Source: Gemmatimonadota bacterium
GTDB lineage: Bacteria; Gemmatimonadota; Gemmatimonadetes; Longimicrobiales; Gaopeijiaceae
Direction: 5' to 3'
DNA: 64,000 nt
Assembly: GCA_041390125.1 (NCBI GenBank)
Contig: JAWKQN010000005.1
Coordinates: 1 to 64,000, forward strand
Shown here piece after piece: positions 42,288-51,670 of this stretch (position 1 is the stretch's first letter; every line of letters starts with the position of its first letter). Under the pieces are notes generated by a model. That model did not search any database, was not told the origin of the DNA, and saw nothing but the letters and a program-made list of their open reading frames with translations. Both the position numbers and the translations under genes were made by a program.

Positions 42288-43013
42288 ATGAAGTACGACG
42301 CCTTCGCCCGCGCCGCCGAGCGCGCGTTCGAGGAGATCCCGCCTGCCTACCGCGAGGGCGTGGACGGGCTGACGGTCTCCCGCTCCGCGCACGCGCACCC
42401 GGAGCGTGCGGGCGTCTGGACCCTGGGCGAGTGCGTCACCGAGAGCTATCCCTCCGACTTCGGGAGCGCGGAGACCGTGCGCTCGGTGGTCGTGCTCTAT
42501 TGGGGGTCCTTCCGGAACCTGGCGCGCGAGGATCCGGATTTCGATTGGGACGCCGAGCTGTGGGAGACGCTGACGCACGAGCTCAAGCACCACCTGGAGT
42601 CCCTGGCGGCCGACGATGGGTTGGAAGGCGTCGACTACGCGATGGACGAGCATTTCGCCCGGCTGGACGGCGAATCCTTCGATCCCTGGTACTACCGCCG
42701 GGGCGAGCCTGTCCCGGGCGGCGGCTTCCGTTTCGAGGACCATCTGTTCTGGGAGCGGGAGTGGAAGGAGGCGCCGCCGGCCCGCGTGCAGATCGACGTG
42801 GGAGGCCGCCCGCGCCTCGTACCGGTTCCGGAGGACCTCGCGGACGTGCACTTTCTGGTCGTCGAGGACGCGCCGGCCGACGGCCCCGAGATCGAGGTGG
42901 TGCTGGTCCGGCGCGTGGGTCTGCGCGAGCGCGTGGGTCGGGCACTGAAGGGCGGGAGTGTGAGCCTCGGCGAGACCCTGGTGCGCATGGAAGGGGAGGG
43001 GGAGCGGGAGTGA
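42288..43013 (+). CDS. Zincin-like metallopeptidase-family protein
   Basis: A 241-residue protein. The ATG at 42288 (GGAGG 13 nt upstream) is preferred; an in-frame GTG at 42222 would add 22 residues. The N-terminal half matches the bacterial minimal zincin family (PF06262): FEEIPPAYREGVDGLTV, then LWETLTHELKHHLESLAADDGLEG with HExxH at residues 97-101 and acidic residues after it. A C-terminal extension (RPRLVPVPEDLADVHFLVVEDAP) is not part of the family core. Protease activity in this family is unproven. It overlaps the next gene by 4 bp (GTGA). Confidence 0.75.
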   Translation: MKYDAFARAAERAFEEIPPAYREGVDGLTVSRSAHAHPERAGVWTLGECVTESYPSDFGSAETVRSVVVLYWGSFRNLAREDPDFDWDAELWETLTHELKHHLESLAADDGLEGVDYAMDEHFARLDGESFDPWYYRRGEPVPGGGFRFEDHLFWEREWKEAPPARVQIDVGGRPRLVPVPEDLADVHFLVVEDAPADGPEIEVVLVRRVGLRERVGRALKGGSVSLGETLVRMEGEGERE

Positions 43014-43810
43014 GCGGACGGTTCCACGACGGATGGCTGCGCCGCACGCCGGCCGAGCTGCTGGTCCCGGTGCAGGAGGACGTGCGCGAGCGCTTCGCGC
43101 GGATCCGCTCCGAGGCCGAGCAGACCGGCGTCGCTCCCACCGATCCGCTGCGCTTCCCGGCGCTGGACGCCGTCCAGCGCCTGCTGGAAGACCTGCAGCC
43201 GGCCGGAGCCGCTCCCGAGAGCGCCTATGTGTACGGTGTGCTGACCTGGTACTGCTTCCGCGCCTGGGCCGAGTCCGCCGGCCCGCTCCTGCTGACCGAG
43301 GCGGGGGCCCGGGCCCTGGTGGCCCGGACCACCCCCGTGGGCGCCGCTCCGCCGCCCAGCCCGGCCGGCTACGTCCAGCTGCCTCGCCACCTCTTCTGGG
43401 TGCGGCCCGACGTGGACGAGCCGGCCGAACCGGTCGACGGGCTGTACTGGGAGGTCCGCGCGGGCGAGCTGGGCGCCCTGATCGTGTCGGGGCTGCGGGA
43501 GGACCGCCCGGGCCTGGGCGTGGTGGTGGCACCCCCGGTGGCGCTCCCCGACCTCGCGGCCGCGTCGGGCGCGGAGGTCCGCCCGGATGGGCCGGCCTTC
43601 GTGAGCGCGCTCCCCGGTGGGGCCGACAGCGGCCTGCTGTCGCTCGAGACCGCGGGCGAGGTGTACGCGCTCCTGGCTCGCCTGTTCGCGCACCTCACCG
43701 AACGGCCGGAAGACCTGTCCGCCCGAATCGAGCCCGCGACGCAGGAGGCCCCGCCCGCGTCGCGCTTCCCCTACCGGCGCCTCACCGCGCCGGCTCCTCC
43801 GGAGCGCTGA
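43010..43810 (+). CDS. Conserved-looking protein of unknown function
   Basis: A 266-residue soluble protein whose GTG overlaps the metallopeptidase stop. Features: TPAELLVPVQEDVRERFARIRSEAEQ at the N-terminus, SAYVYGVLTWYCFRAWAESAGPLLL in the middle, GYVQLPRHLFWVRPDVDEPAEPVDGLYWEVRAGELGALIVSGLREDRPGLGVVV, and an acidic/Ala-rich C-terminus. No signal peptide, no membrane segment, no catalytic motif. Coupled translation suggests it works with the metallopeptidase-like protein. Confidence 0.75.
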   Translation: MSGRFHDGWLRRTPAELLVPVQEDVRERFARIRSEAEQTGVAPTDPLRFPALDAVQRLLEDLQPAGAAPESAYVYGVLTWYCFRAWAESAGPLLLTEAGARALVARTTPVGAAPPPSPAGYVQLPRHLFWVRPDVDEPAEPVDGLYWEVRAGELGALIVSGLREDRPGLGVVVAPPVALPDLAAASGAEVRPDGPAFVSALPGGADSGLLSLETAGEVYALLARLFAHLTERPEDLSARIEPATQEAPPASRFPYRRLTAPAPPER

Positions 43811-43816
43811 TCCCCG

Positions 43817-44467
43817 ATGCCCCGCGAATCCAGGAAGGCCCTCCGCGAGCGCGCGGCCACCCTCTACGAGCTGCTGCAGGCGCAGTATCCCGATGCGCAC
43901 TGCGCGCTCGACCATCGCAACGCCTACGAGCTGGCCGCGGCCACGATCCTGTCGGCGCAATGCACGGATGAGCGGGTCAACCAGGTGACGCCCGCCCTCT
44001 TCGCGCGCTATCCCGCCGTGGACGACCTGGCCGCCGCGCGTCCCGAGGAGCTCGAGGAGATCATCCGCTCCACGGGCTTCTTCCGGAACAAGGCCAAGAA
44101 CCTCATCGGCATGGCGAGCGCGGTGGTGGAGCGGCACGGAGGTGCGCTGCCACGGGAGATGGATGCGCTGACGACGCTGCCCGGCATCGGACGCAAGACC
44201 GCCAACGTGATCCTCGGGAACGCATTCGGGATCGACGAGGGCGTGGTCGTGGACACCCACGTGGGTCGGCTCTCCGGACGGCTGCGCCTGACCCGCCATA
44301 CCGATCCGGTCAAGATCGAGCGCGACCTCATGGATCTCTTCCCGCGGGAGCGGTGGACGATGCTCGCCCACCTGCTGATCTTCCACGGCCGCCAGGTGTG
44401 CGTGGCGCGCACCCCGCGCTGTCGCGAGTGCGTGGTTGCGCACCTGTGCCCCTCCGCCCGACTCTGA
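43817..44467 (+). CDS. nth: Endonuclease III (DNA glycosylase/AP lyase)
   Basis: A 216-residue base-excision repair enzyme for oxidised pyrimidines. The helix-hairpin-helix with catalytic Lys is LPGIGRKTANVILG (K127); the catalytic Asp is in VVVDTHVGRLSGRL (D146); the 4Fe-4S cluster ligands follow C-x6-C-x2-C-x5-C at C195, C202, C205 and C211. Length and motif order are standard. Confidence 0.96.
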   Translation: MPRESRKALRERAATLYELLQAQYPDAHCALDHRNAYELAAATILSAQCTDERVNQVTPALFARYPAVDDLAAARPEELEEIIRSTGFFRNKAKNLIGMASAVVERHGGALPREMDALTTLPGIGRKTANVILGNAFGIDEGVVVDTHVGRLSGRLRLTRHTDPVKIERDLMDLFPRERWTMLAHLLIFHGRQVCVARTPRCRECVVAHLCPSARL

Positions 44468-44539
44468 CCGGCGCCGCCCCTGGACGCCGCGGTGTGCGTC
44501 CGACCCGCGGGAGCCTCGAACCCGAGAAGACGACGACGC

Positions 44540-45115
44540 ATGCCGACGCGTGAGGAAGCGCTCCGACTCATGGAGTCCTGGGTGGACGACCCCGGGCTGC
44601 GGAAGCACATGCTGGCCGTGGAGGCCGCCGTGCGGCACTACGCCCGGAGCTATGGTGCCGACGAGGAGCTGTGGGGCCTGGCGGGCCTGCTGCACGACCT
44701 CGACTGGGAGAAGCACCCGGACGAACACCCGCACGTGGGGGTGGCCAAGCTGCGCGAGGACGGCTACCCCGATGAGGTGATCGACGCCGTGCTGGCGCAT
44801 GCCTGGCCCGACCGCTCCGACGTCGAGCCGGTCACGGACCTGCAGAAGGTGCTGTGCGCGTGTGACGAGCTGTCCGGGTTGGTGTATGCCTGCTGTCTGG
44901 TGCGGCCCAACGGCATCGACGACCTGGAGCCGAAGTCCGTGGTCAAGAAGCTCAAGGACAAGGCGTTCGCGGCCGGCGTCAGCCGCGAGGAGGTGGCGCG
45001 CGGGATCGAGCGCCTGGGGGTGGAGCGGACCCAGCACATCCAGAACGTGATCGACGGGCTGCGCGGTGCCGCCGCGACCCTGGAGATCCGGGCGCAGGAT
45101 CGGGCGCGCCCGTAG
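44540..45115 (+). CDS. HD-domain phosphohydrolase-like protein
   Basis: A 191-residue single-domain protein. The HD motif is intact: LRKHMLAVEAAVRHYARSYG (first His), LAGLLHDLDWEKHPDEHPHVGVAKL (HD pair plus His), VIDAVLAHAWPDRS, and Asp in LCACDELSGLVYACCLVRPNGIDDLEPKSVVKKLKDKAFAAGVSREEV. This HDIG-type layout (about 190 residues, ending in a region like AAGVSRE) is found widely as a predicted hydrolase. Substrate unknown. Confidence 0.82.
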   Translation: MPTREEALRLMESWVDDPGLRKHMLAVEAAVRHYARSYGADEELWGLAGLLHDLDWEKHPDEHPHVGVAKLREDGYPDEVIDAVLAHAWPDRSDVEPVTDLQKVLCACDELSGLVYACCLVRPNGIDDLEPKSVVKKLKDKAFAAGVSREEVARGIERLGVERTQHIQNVIDGLRGAAATLEIRAQDRARP

Positions 45116-45273
45116 GGGACACGCCCCATCGCGAGCGTCGCTCCCCGACGATGCGGAACCTCCCGGGGCCCCGGCGCCTAGCAGGAGCGGTCCGCCTGCG
45201 TCCGCTGGTCGCGGCTCGCGCCGGGAGCCGTCTCCGGGCGCGAAGCCCCACACCCTCAACGATCCGACGACCC

Positions 45274-47766
45274 GTGCGCCACCGCCCGCTCGCCCCGTTG
45301 ATCGGCCTCCTGGCCTCGCTGGGGGCCACCGCCCTCGGCGCCCAGGACGTCGAGCTGCTCGGCCGGGTGCACGGGACCCGCCCGCCGGAAGGCTACTTCG
45401 CGCGCCGGGCCGTCGATCCCGACGCCTTCGAGTTCGGGCGGGCGCTCCGACGCCGGACCGCGGCCGTGCGCCCGGGGGGTGGACGTCTCGAGGCCGCCCT
45501 CACACCCCTGGGCCCGCGGGAGGCCCGCGTCCGCGGGGTGTTCACCTTCCCGGTGATCCTGGGCCTCTTCTCCGACACCCAGGGCCAGGGCCCCTTCGCG
45601 CCCGCCGACATCCAGGCCGCGTTCTTCGACGGGCCCACCCCGACCGGCACCATCACCGAGCTCTATCGCGAGATGTCCGGTGGCCTCGTCGAGGTGCGGG
45701 GACGGACCCTCCCCTGGCAGCGGAGCGCGCTCACGCAGGCCCAGGTGGCGGGCAACTCCAGCGGGCTCGGCTTCGGCGCGCGGGTCGGCAGCTTCATCGC
45801 GGAGGTGGTGGCCGCGCTGGACGCGGGTGGCAGCGTGGATTGGGGCGCGTTCGACAACGACGGACCCGACGGCGTGCCCAACTCCGGCGACGACGACGGG
45901 TTCGTGGACGTGCTGACCGTGATGCATCCCACGGCGGGCGCGGAGTGCAGCGGCAACGAGCGCTCCGACCGGGTGTGGTCGCATCGGTGGACGCTGACCG
46001 CCTGGGGCGTGGGCCCGCTGGTGACGTCCACGCCGTCGGCCTCGGGCGGGTCCATCCGGGTGGACGACTACACCATCCAGCCCGTGCTCGACTGCGAGGG
46101 GACCGGGCTCAACCAGATCGGTGTGTATGCCCACGAGCTGGGCCACGGGTTCGGGCTGCCCGACCTGTACGCCGTGGGGGGGCTGGGCCATGCGGGGATC
46201 GGGCAATGGGGTCTGATGGGCTCCGGCGCCTGGGGCTGTCCCGGACCGTACAACCCGGCCCGGCCCTGTCACATGAGCGCCTGGTCCAAGGTGGTGCTGG
46301 GGTGGATCGATCCCGAGGACGTGCCGCTGGGCGCCGACCTGGGCACCCGCACCCTGCCGCCGGTGGTGACCAGCCGGACCGTGTTGCGCGTTCCGTCGGG
46401 AGACGGGAGCGGCACGTACCTCCTGCTGGAGAACCGCCAGCCGGTCGGCTTCGACGACAACCTCACGCGCGGCGGCCTGCTGGTGTGGGAGGTCGATCCG
46501 ACCGAGGTGGCGGCGCGCTGGCCCACCAACACCGTGAACACCTTCGCCGATCGCCCCGGCGTGCGGCTGTTGGAGGCGGACGGGCGCAGCGACCTCCTGC
46601 GTCCGAACGGAGGACGGGGAGACGCAGGGGATCCCTGGCCCGGCAGCGAGCTGCGCACGGGACTGCACGCGGGCTCGACGCCCGCGACGCGGACGCGCGG
46701 CGGGGAGCCGATGGGCATCACGCTCGTCGACATCGAGGAGGCGGGCAGCCTCGTGCGCTTCCGGCTCTACACCCGCTACCAGACGATCCGCCTCCGCACC
46801 GAGGGGGCGACGGGCGGAGCGGGCCTCGTGCGGGTGGACGGCGCCCAGACGGCCGCCGGTCCGGTCACGGTCCGCTCGGCACCTTTCCAGGCGCACGCGT
46901 TCGAGGCCGCACCGGGCGAGCCGGTCTCACCCGGTGTCCGCACCGGCTTCCTCGGTTGGGACGACGGCGCCGACCGGGTGCGCTCGTTCGTCACGGGCCT
47001 TGCGGATACGGTGCTCACCGCCCGATACGGGGGCACCGAGTACGAGGTGGCGATCACCGAGGTGAGCGCCCAGCCCTCGGTCGACCCGGCCGACATCCGC
47101 GTCACACCCGGCACGGCGGACGGGTGGGCCGCGGCCGGCAGTGACGTCGCGATCGAGGCGCTCCCGCGCACGGGCTTCACCTTCCGGGAGTGGGGGGGCG
47201 CGCTGGCCGGATCCCCGAACCCGCTGCTGCGGCGCATGGACGCTCCGCTGGCGGGGGAGGCGATCTTCGACGTCACCTTCGCGGCGGCCGATCCGGGGGC
47301 TCCGGTCGCGCTCACCGCGGCGCGCGCCGCCGAGGTCCGCGTCGAGGCCACGAACGCCAACCTGCCCGTGACGTGGAGCTTGGTCACCGGCGCGCTGCCC
47401 AGCGGTCTGGTGCTCGATCCCGCCGGCGCGCTGCGGGGCGCGCCGCTTGCCACCGGGCGCTTTCCCGTGGTCCTGCGCGTGCGGGACGCGATCGGCCTCG
47501 AGGGCACGCTGGCCCTGGAGCTGGACGTGGGTGCGCCGGTGCTGGGCCTGTCCCTGCTGGCCGCGCCGTTCCTGGAATCGGGCACGGGACCCGACGTGCT
47601 CGAGGCGGCCTTCCTGGACCGCGTCGGCAATCGCAATGGCGGGTACGATCTGGGCGACCTGCGCGCCTGGGTCGGCGCCCACCCGGAGCTGCCGCTCACG
47701 TCGGAGGAGCGCGCGCTGGTGCGCGTGCTGGCGGGCACGGTGACGCTGCCCGGGGGGAGCCGATGA
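45274..47766 (+). CDS. Secreted M6-type zinc metalloprotease with repeat, Ig-like and dockerin-like C-terminal modules
   Basis: An 830-residue protein. The GTG at 45274 places a clean signal peptide (LAPLIGLLASLGATALGAQ) at the N-terminus; the frame is open to an ATG at 45151 but that would bury the signal. The M6 catalytic region has HELGHGFGLPDLY (HExxHxxGxxD zinc site) and GQWGLMGSGAW (Met-turn type). C-terminal modules: two domains with the bacterial-repeat pattern (TGFLGWDDGADRVRSF ... LTARY; RTGFTFREWGGALAGS ... IFDVTF), a He_PIG/Ig-like domain (LPVTWSLVTGALPSGLVLDPAGALRGAPLATGRF), and a short dockerin-like EF-hand segment (LDRVGNRNGGYDLGDLRAWV). It degrades extracellular protein. It overlaps a small lipoprotein gene by 4 bp. 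Confidence 0.87.
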   Translation: MRHRPLAPLIGLLASLGATALGAQDVELLGRVHGTRPPEGYFARRAVDPDAFEFGRALRRRTAAVRPGGGRLEAALTPLGPREARVRGVFTFPVILGLFSDTQGQGPFAPADIQAAFFDGPTPTGTITELYREMSGGLVEVRGRTLPWQRSALTQAQVAGNSSGLGFGARVGSFIAEVVAALDAGGSVDWGAFDNDGPDGVPNSGDDDGFVDVLTVMHPTAGAECSGNERSDRVWSHRWTLTAWGVGPLVTSTPSASGGSIRVDDYTIQPVLDCEGTGLNQIGVYAHELGHGFGLPDLYAVGGLGHAGIGQWGLMGSGAWGCPGPYNPARPCHMSAWSKVVLGWIDPEDVPLGADLGTRTLPPVVTSRTVLRVPSGDGSGTYLLLENRQPVGFDDNLTRGGLLVWEVDPTEVAARWPTNTVNTFADRPGVRLLEADGRSDLLRPNGGRGDAGDPWPGSELRTGLHAGSTPATRTRGGEPMGITLVDIEEAGSLVRFRLYTRYQTIRLRTEGATGGAGLVRVDGAQTAAGPVTVRSAPFQAHAFEAAPGEPVSPGVRTGFLGWDDGADRVRSFVTGLADTVLTARYGGTEYEVAITEVSAQPSVDPADIRVTPGTADGWAAAGSDVAIEALPRTGFTFREWGGALAGSPNPLLRRMDAPLAGEAIFDVTFAAADPGAPVALTAARAAEVRVEATNANLPVTWSLVTGALPSGLVLDPAGALRGAPLATGRFPVVLRVRDAIGLEGTLALELDVGAPVLGLSLLAAPFLESGTGPDVLEAAFLDRVGNRNGGYDLGDLRAWVGAHPELPLTSEERALVRVLAGTVTLPGGSR

Positions 47767-48152
47767 GAAGGCGGGCCCTGTGGCTCGGTCTGGTCCTGGC
47801 GTTGACGGCCACGGGGGCCTGCGGCGACGGGGACGACGGTCCGGGCGCGCTCCTGGTCACCGTCGAGATGCCGGCCGGGCGGGTCGGCGCCGCCGTGCTG
47901 GAGCTCACCGGTGAGGGACTGCTCGGGGTGGAGGGCACCGGGTCGGCGCGGGCCATCGGACGCACGACGGCGAGCGGCGCGCTGCGCATCGTCGTCGCGG
48001 CCATCGGAGCCCAGCCGCCGGTGGTCCGCGTGCCCGTGGTCAACCGCAACGCGGCCCTGCCGGTGGCCGTGGTGTTGCAGGCCAGCGATGCCTCCGACCT
48101 GCCGCTGAGCGGGGTCGGGCAGGTCCAGGTCCGCATCGAGCCGGAGGGCTGA
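47763..48152 (+). CDS. Small lipoprotein coupled to the M6 protease
   Basis: A 129-residue protein whose ATG overlaps the protease stop (ATGA). It has a lipoprotein signal (LWLGLVLALTATGAC), an acidic linker, and a beta-rich domain: GALLVTVEMPAGRVGAAVLELTGEGLLGVEGTG, TTASGALRIVVAAIGAQPPVVRVPVVNRNAALPVAVVLQASDASDLPL. The pattern resembles a minimal cohesin-like beta sandwich, but I cannot confirm the family. The tight coupling and the dockerin-like tail of the protease suggest it could anchor the protease at the cell surface. Confidence 0.78.
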   Translation: MRRRALWLGLVLALTATGACGDGDDGPGALLVTVEMPAGRVGAAVLELTGEGLLGVEGTGSARAIGRTTASGALRIVVAAIGAQPPVVRVPVVNRNAALPVAVVLQASDASDLPLSGVGQVQVRIEPEG

Positions 48153-48203
48153 CGCCGCCCTGTCGCGGCGCGGGTCTTCGGAGGGGCTCCGCGTCGGCTC
48201 CCC

Positions 48204-48259
48204 CGTGACCGGTCACGAACGGTGGACCGCCTTGCCCGGCTCGTCCCCCCGGTTACCTT
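48204..48259 (+). promoter_or_regulatory. carB promoter with upstream palindrome
   Basis: A perfect 14-bp palindrome CGTGACC/GGTCACG (48204-48217) lies 14 bp before TTGCCC (48232-48237), followed by 16 bp and TACCTT (48254-48259). The leader to the GTG at 48420 is about 155 nt and contains a 7-bp hairpin GCCGGCC/GGCCGGC (48385-48403) just before the ribosome-binding site. Confidence 0.5.
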
Positions 48260-48419
48260 ATGCCGGCCTTCCACCGTCCCCTCCGCTCCGAGGCGACCGT
48301 CCGCGAGGATCCCGGCCCCGGGACCCGCACGCCGGTCCGCCGCGCGCACGGCCGGGAGCGGGCGCGGACGGGCCACCGTCCACCGCCGGCCTCCGCGGCC
48401 GGCCAGTCGCACGAGGAAC

Positions 48420-51400
48420 GTGCCCAAACGCACCGACCTGGAGTCGATCCTCATCCTGGGATCCGGGCCGATCATCATCGGCCAGGCATGCGAGTTCGAC
48501 TATTCCGGCACCCAGGCCGTCCGCGCGTTGAAGGAGGAGGGCTACCGCACCATCCTCATCAACTCCAATCCAGCCACCATCATGACCGATCCCGACCTCG
48601 CGGATCGGACCTACATCGAGCCGTTGACGCTCGAGTGGGTGCAGCGCGTGATCGAACGGGAGAAGCCCGATGCGCTGCTCCCGACGATGGGCGGGCAGAC
48701 GGCGCTCAACCTGGCGATCCAGTTGCACGAGAGCGGCTTCCTGGAGGAGCACGGCGTCGAGCTCATCGGGGCCAACGCGCGCTCCATCGCCATGGCCGAG
48801 GATCGCGAACAGTTCGCGGAGGCGATGGCGCGCATCGGGCTGGCGCTTCCGCACGGCGGCTTCGCCCAGACGGTGGAGGAGGCGCGTGCCATCGTCGAGA
48901 ACACGGGCTACCCCGCCATCATCCGCCCCAGCTTCACGCTCGGGGGCACCGGCGGCGGCATCGCCTACAACGTCGAGGAGTTCGACGCGGCCGTGCGCCG
49001 CGGGCTCGATGCGTCTCCGATCACCGAGGTCCTGGTGGATCGCAGCGTGATCGGTTGGAAGGAGTACGAGCTGGAGGTCGTCCGGGACGGCGCGGACAAC
49101 GTCATCATCATCTGCTCCATCGAGAACATCGACCCCATGGGCGTGCACACCGGTGACTCCGTCACGGTGGCTCCGGCGCAGACGCTCACGGACGTCGAAT
49201 ACCAGAAGATGCGCAACGCCGCCATCGCCATCATCCGCGAGATCGGCGTGGAGGCCGGCGGCTGCAACATCCAGTTCGCGGTGGATCCGCGCACGGGCGA
49301 GATGCTCATCGTGGAGATGAATCCGCGCGTGTCCCGCTCCAGCGCCCTGGCGTCCAAGGCCACCGGATTCCCGATCGCGCGTGTGGGTGCCAAGCTGGCC
49401 GTCGGCTACCTGCTGCACGAACTGCCCAACGACATCACCAGGATCACGCCCGCGTCGTTCGAGCCGGTGCTCGACTACACGGTCGTGAAGTTCCCCCGCT
49501 TCGCCTTCGAGAAGTTCGCGGAGGTCAACCCCACGCTCGGCGTGCAGATGAAGTCCGTGGGGGAGACCATGGCCATCGGCCGCACCTTCAAGGCGGCGTG
49601 GCAGAAGGGTTTGCGCGGCCTGGAGGTGGGACGGCCGGGTTGGACGATCGGTCGCACGCTCAAGGACGACGCGCTCACGGCGGACGATCCGGACTCGCTG
49701 CTGGCGGCGCTGCGGCGCCCCACCGCGGAGCGGCCGTTCCAGATCAAGCGTGCGTTCCTGGCCGGGATCTCCGCGGAGGAGATCGCCGATGCCACGAAGT
49801 TCGATCCCTGGTTCGTGGATCAGCTCGAGGAGCTGGTGGAGCTCGAGCGCTGGTACGTCGCGCTGGAGGAGCCGACGGCCGCGGACCTGCGGCGCATGAA
49901 GCGCAACGGGTTCTCCGACCGGCAGCTGGCGGACCTGCGCGGGGAGACCGAGAAGGCGGTGCGCGAGCGGCGGCACGCCTGGGGGATCCGTCCCACGTAC
50001 AACGTGGTGGACACGTGCGCCGGGGAGTTCCCGGCGCAGACGCCCTACTACTACTCGTCCTACGAGGACGAGGACGAAGCGCAGCCCAGCGATCGGAAGA
50101 AGATCGTCATCCTGGGCAGCGGACCGAACCGGATCGGACAGGGGATCGAGTTCGACTATTGTTGCGTCCAGGCCGTGCTCGCGCTCTCCGAGGCCGGGTA
50201 CGAGACCATCATGGTCAACTCCAACCCGGAGACGGTCTCCACGGACTTCGACGTCAGCGACAAGCTCTACTTCGAGCCGCTGACCCTCGAGGACGTGGTG
50301 GAGATCATCGACCGCGAGAAGCCGCTGGGCGTCATCGTGCAGCTGGGTGGGCAGACCCCGCTCAACCTGGCGGAGGCGCTGGGCGAGCTGGGGGTGCCCA
50401 TCCTGGGGACGTCGGTGGACGCCATCGACCGCTCCGAGGACCGCGAGCGCTTCGAGAAGGTCTGCCGCATCATCGGAGCCACGGTGCCGGACAACGGCAT
50501 CGCCACCAACGTCGAGGACGCCGTGCGGGTGGCCGCCGGCATCGGCTTCCCCGTCCTGGTCCGTCCCAGCTACGTGCTCGGCGGGCGGGCGATGCAGATC
50601 GTCTACGACGAGCCTTCCCTGCGCGGCTACTTCGAGGAGGCGGTGCGCGCCTCGCCCGACCACCCGGTCCTGATCGACCGCTTCATCGAGGACGCGTTCG
50701 AGGCGGATGTGGACGCGCTCTCCGACGGAACGGACGTGGTCATCGCGGGCGTGATGCATCACATCGAGAACGCCGGGGTGCACTCCGGCGACTCCGCGTG
50801 CGTGCTCCCGCCCCTGGGTCTGGATCCGGCCGTGGCGCAGGAGATCCGCTCGCTCACCCGCAAGTTCGCGCTCGAGCTCGGCGTGGTGGGCCTGATCAAC
50901 GTCCAGTACGCGATCCGCGACGGGCGCGTCTACGTGCTCGAGGTCAACCCGCGTGCGTCGCGCACGGTCCCGTTCGTGAGCAAGGCCACCGGCATCCCCT
51001 TCGCACGGCTGGCGGCGCGCGTCATGGCGGGTGAGCGCATCGCGGACCTCGGAATTCCGGAGAACCCGCGCGTCGGAGGCGTGGCCGTGAAGGAGGCGGT
51101 GCTCCCCTTCGCGCGCTTCGAGGTGGACATCATCCTGGGGCCGGAGATGCGCTCCACGGGTGAGGTGATGGGCTTCGACGACACGTTCGGGATGGCCTTC
51201 GCCAAGGCGCAGGCGTCCGCCTACAACGAGCTGCCCATCCAGCCCCCGGCCACGTTGATCGTCACGGTCAACGACCTGGACAAGCCCACGGTGCTGCCGC
51301 TCATCCGGAAGTACCACGAGATCGGCTTCCGCGTGCTGGCCACGGCGGGTACCCAGGGCTTCCTGGTGGAGAACGGGGTCCCGGCCGAGATCGTGTACAA

Positions 51401-51665
51401 GGTGGGCGAGGATCGGCCCAACATGGTGGATCTCATCGTGAGCGGGGACGTGCACCTGCTGATCAACACACCGCTCGGTCGGAAGTCCCAGTACGACGAT
51501 TACGCCCTGCGTCGGGCCGCCATCACGTACAAGGTGCCGTACCTGACCACCATGGCCTCGGCCAAGGCGGCGCTGGACGCCCTGGTGGCGCTGCGCGGGG
51601 ACCGGCACCACGTGCGCACCGTCCAGGAGCGCATCGCCGACGTGCGGCAGGCCACCCCGGCCTGA
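48420..51665 (+). CDS. carB: Carbamoyl-phosphate synthase large subunit
   Basis: A 1081-residue enzyme (usual length about 1070) making carbamoyl phosphate for pyrimidine and arginine synthesis. GTG start after GAGGAAC. Two homologous ATP-grasp halves: SILILGSGPIIIGQACEFDYSGTQ ... RPSFTLGGTGGGIAYN and VILGSGPNRIGQGIEFDYCCVQA ... RPSYVLGGRAMQIVYD, with metal-binding IVEMNPRVSRSSALASKATGFPIA and VLEVNPRASRTVPFVSKATGIPFA. The C-terminal MGS-like allosteric domain is KPTVLPLIRKYHEIGFRVLATAGTQ. carA is not in the window. Confidence 0.97.
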   Translation: MPKRTDLESILILGSGPIIIGQACEFDYSGTQAVRALKEEGYRTILINSNPATIMTDPDLADRTYIEPLTLEWVQRVIEREKPDALLPTMGGQTALNLAIQLHESGFLEEHGVELIGANARSIAMAEDREQFAEAMARIGLALPHGGFAQTVEEARAIVENTGYPAIIRPSFTLGGTGGGIAYNVEEFDAAVRRGLDASPITEVLVDRSVIGWKEYELEVVRDGADNVIIICSIENIDPMGVHTGDSVTVAPAQTLTDVEYQKMRNAAIAIIREIGVEAGGCNIQFAVDPRTGEMLIVEMNPRVSRSSALASKATGFPIARVGAKLAVGYLLHELPNDITRITPASFEPVLDYTVVKFPRFAFEKFAEVNPTLGVQMKSVGETMAIGRTFKAAWQKGLRGLEVGRPGWTIGRTLKDDALTADDPDSLLAALRRPTAERPFQIKRAFLAGISAEEIADATKFDPWFVDQLEELVELERWYVALEEPTAADLRRMKRNGFSDRQLADLRGETEKAVRERRHAWGIRPTYNVVDTCAGEFPAQTPYYYSSYEDEDEAQPSDRKKIVILGSGPNRIGQGIEFDYCCVQAVLALSEAGYETIMVNSNPETVSTDFDVSDKLYFEPLTLEDVVEIIDREKPLGVIVQLGGQTPLNLAEALGELGVPILGTSVDAIDRSEDRERFEKVCRIIGATVPDNGIATNVEDAVRVAAGIGFPVLVRPSYVLGGRAMQIVYDEPSLRGYFEEAVRASPDHPVLIDRFIEDAFEADVDALSDGTDVVIAGVMHHIENAGVHSGDSACVLPPLGLDPAVAQEIRSLTRKFALELGVVGLINVQYAIRDGRVYVLEVNPRASRTVPFVSKATGIPFARLAARVMAGERIADLGIPENPRVGGVAVKEAVLPFARFEVDIILGPEMRSTGEVMGFDDTFGMAFAKAQASAYNELPIQPPATLIVTVNDLDKPTVLPLIRKYHEIGFRVLATAGTQGFLVENGVPAEIVYKVGEDRPNMVDLIVSGDVHLLINTPLGRKSQYDDYALRRAAITYKVPYLTTMASAKAALDALVALRGDRHHVRTVQERIADVRQATPA

Positions 51666-51670
51666 CCCCC

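Noticed and set aside
45066..47144. 692-residue frame overlapping the M6 protease on the same strand
   Set aside because: Arg/Gly/Pro-rich frame-shadow; the protease frame has signal peptide, HExxHxxGxxD and domain modules.
48258..51611. 1117-residue frame opposite carB
   Set aside because: Antisense shadow caused by high GC3; no family motifs.
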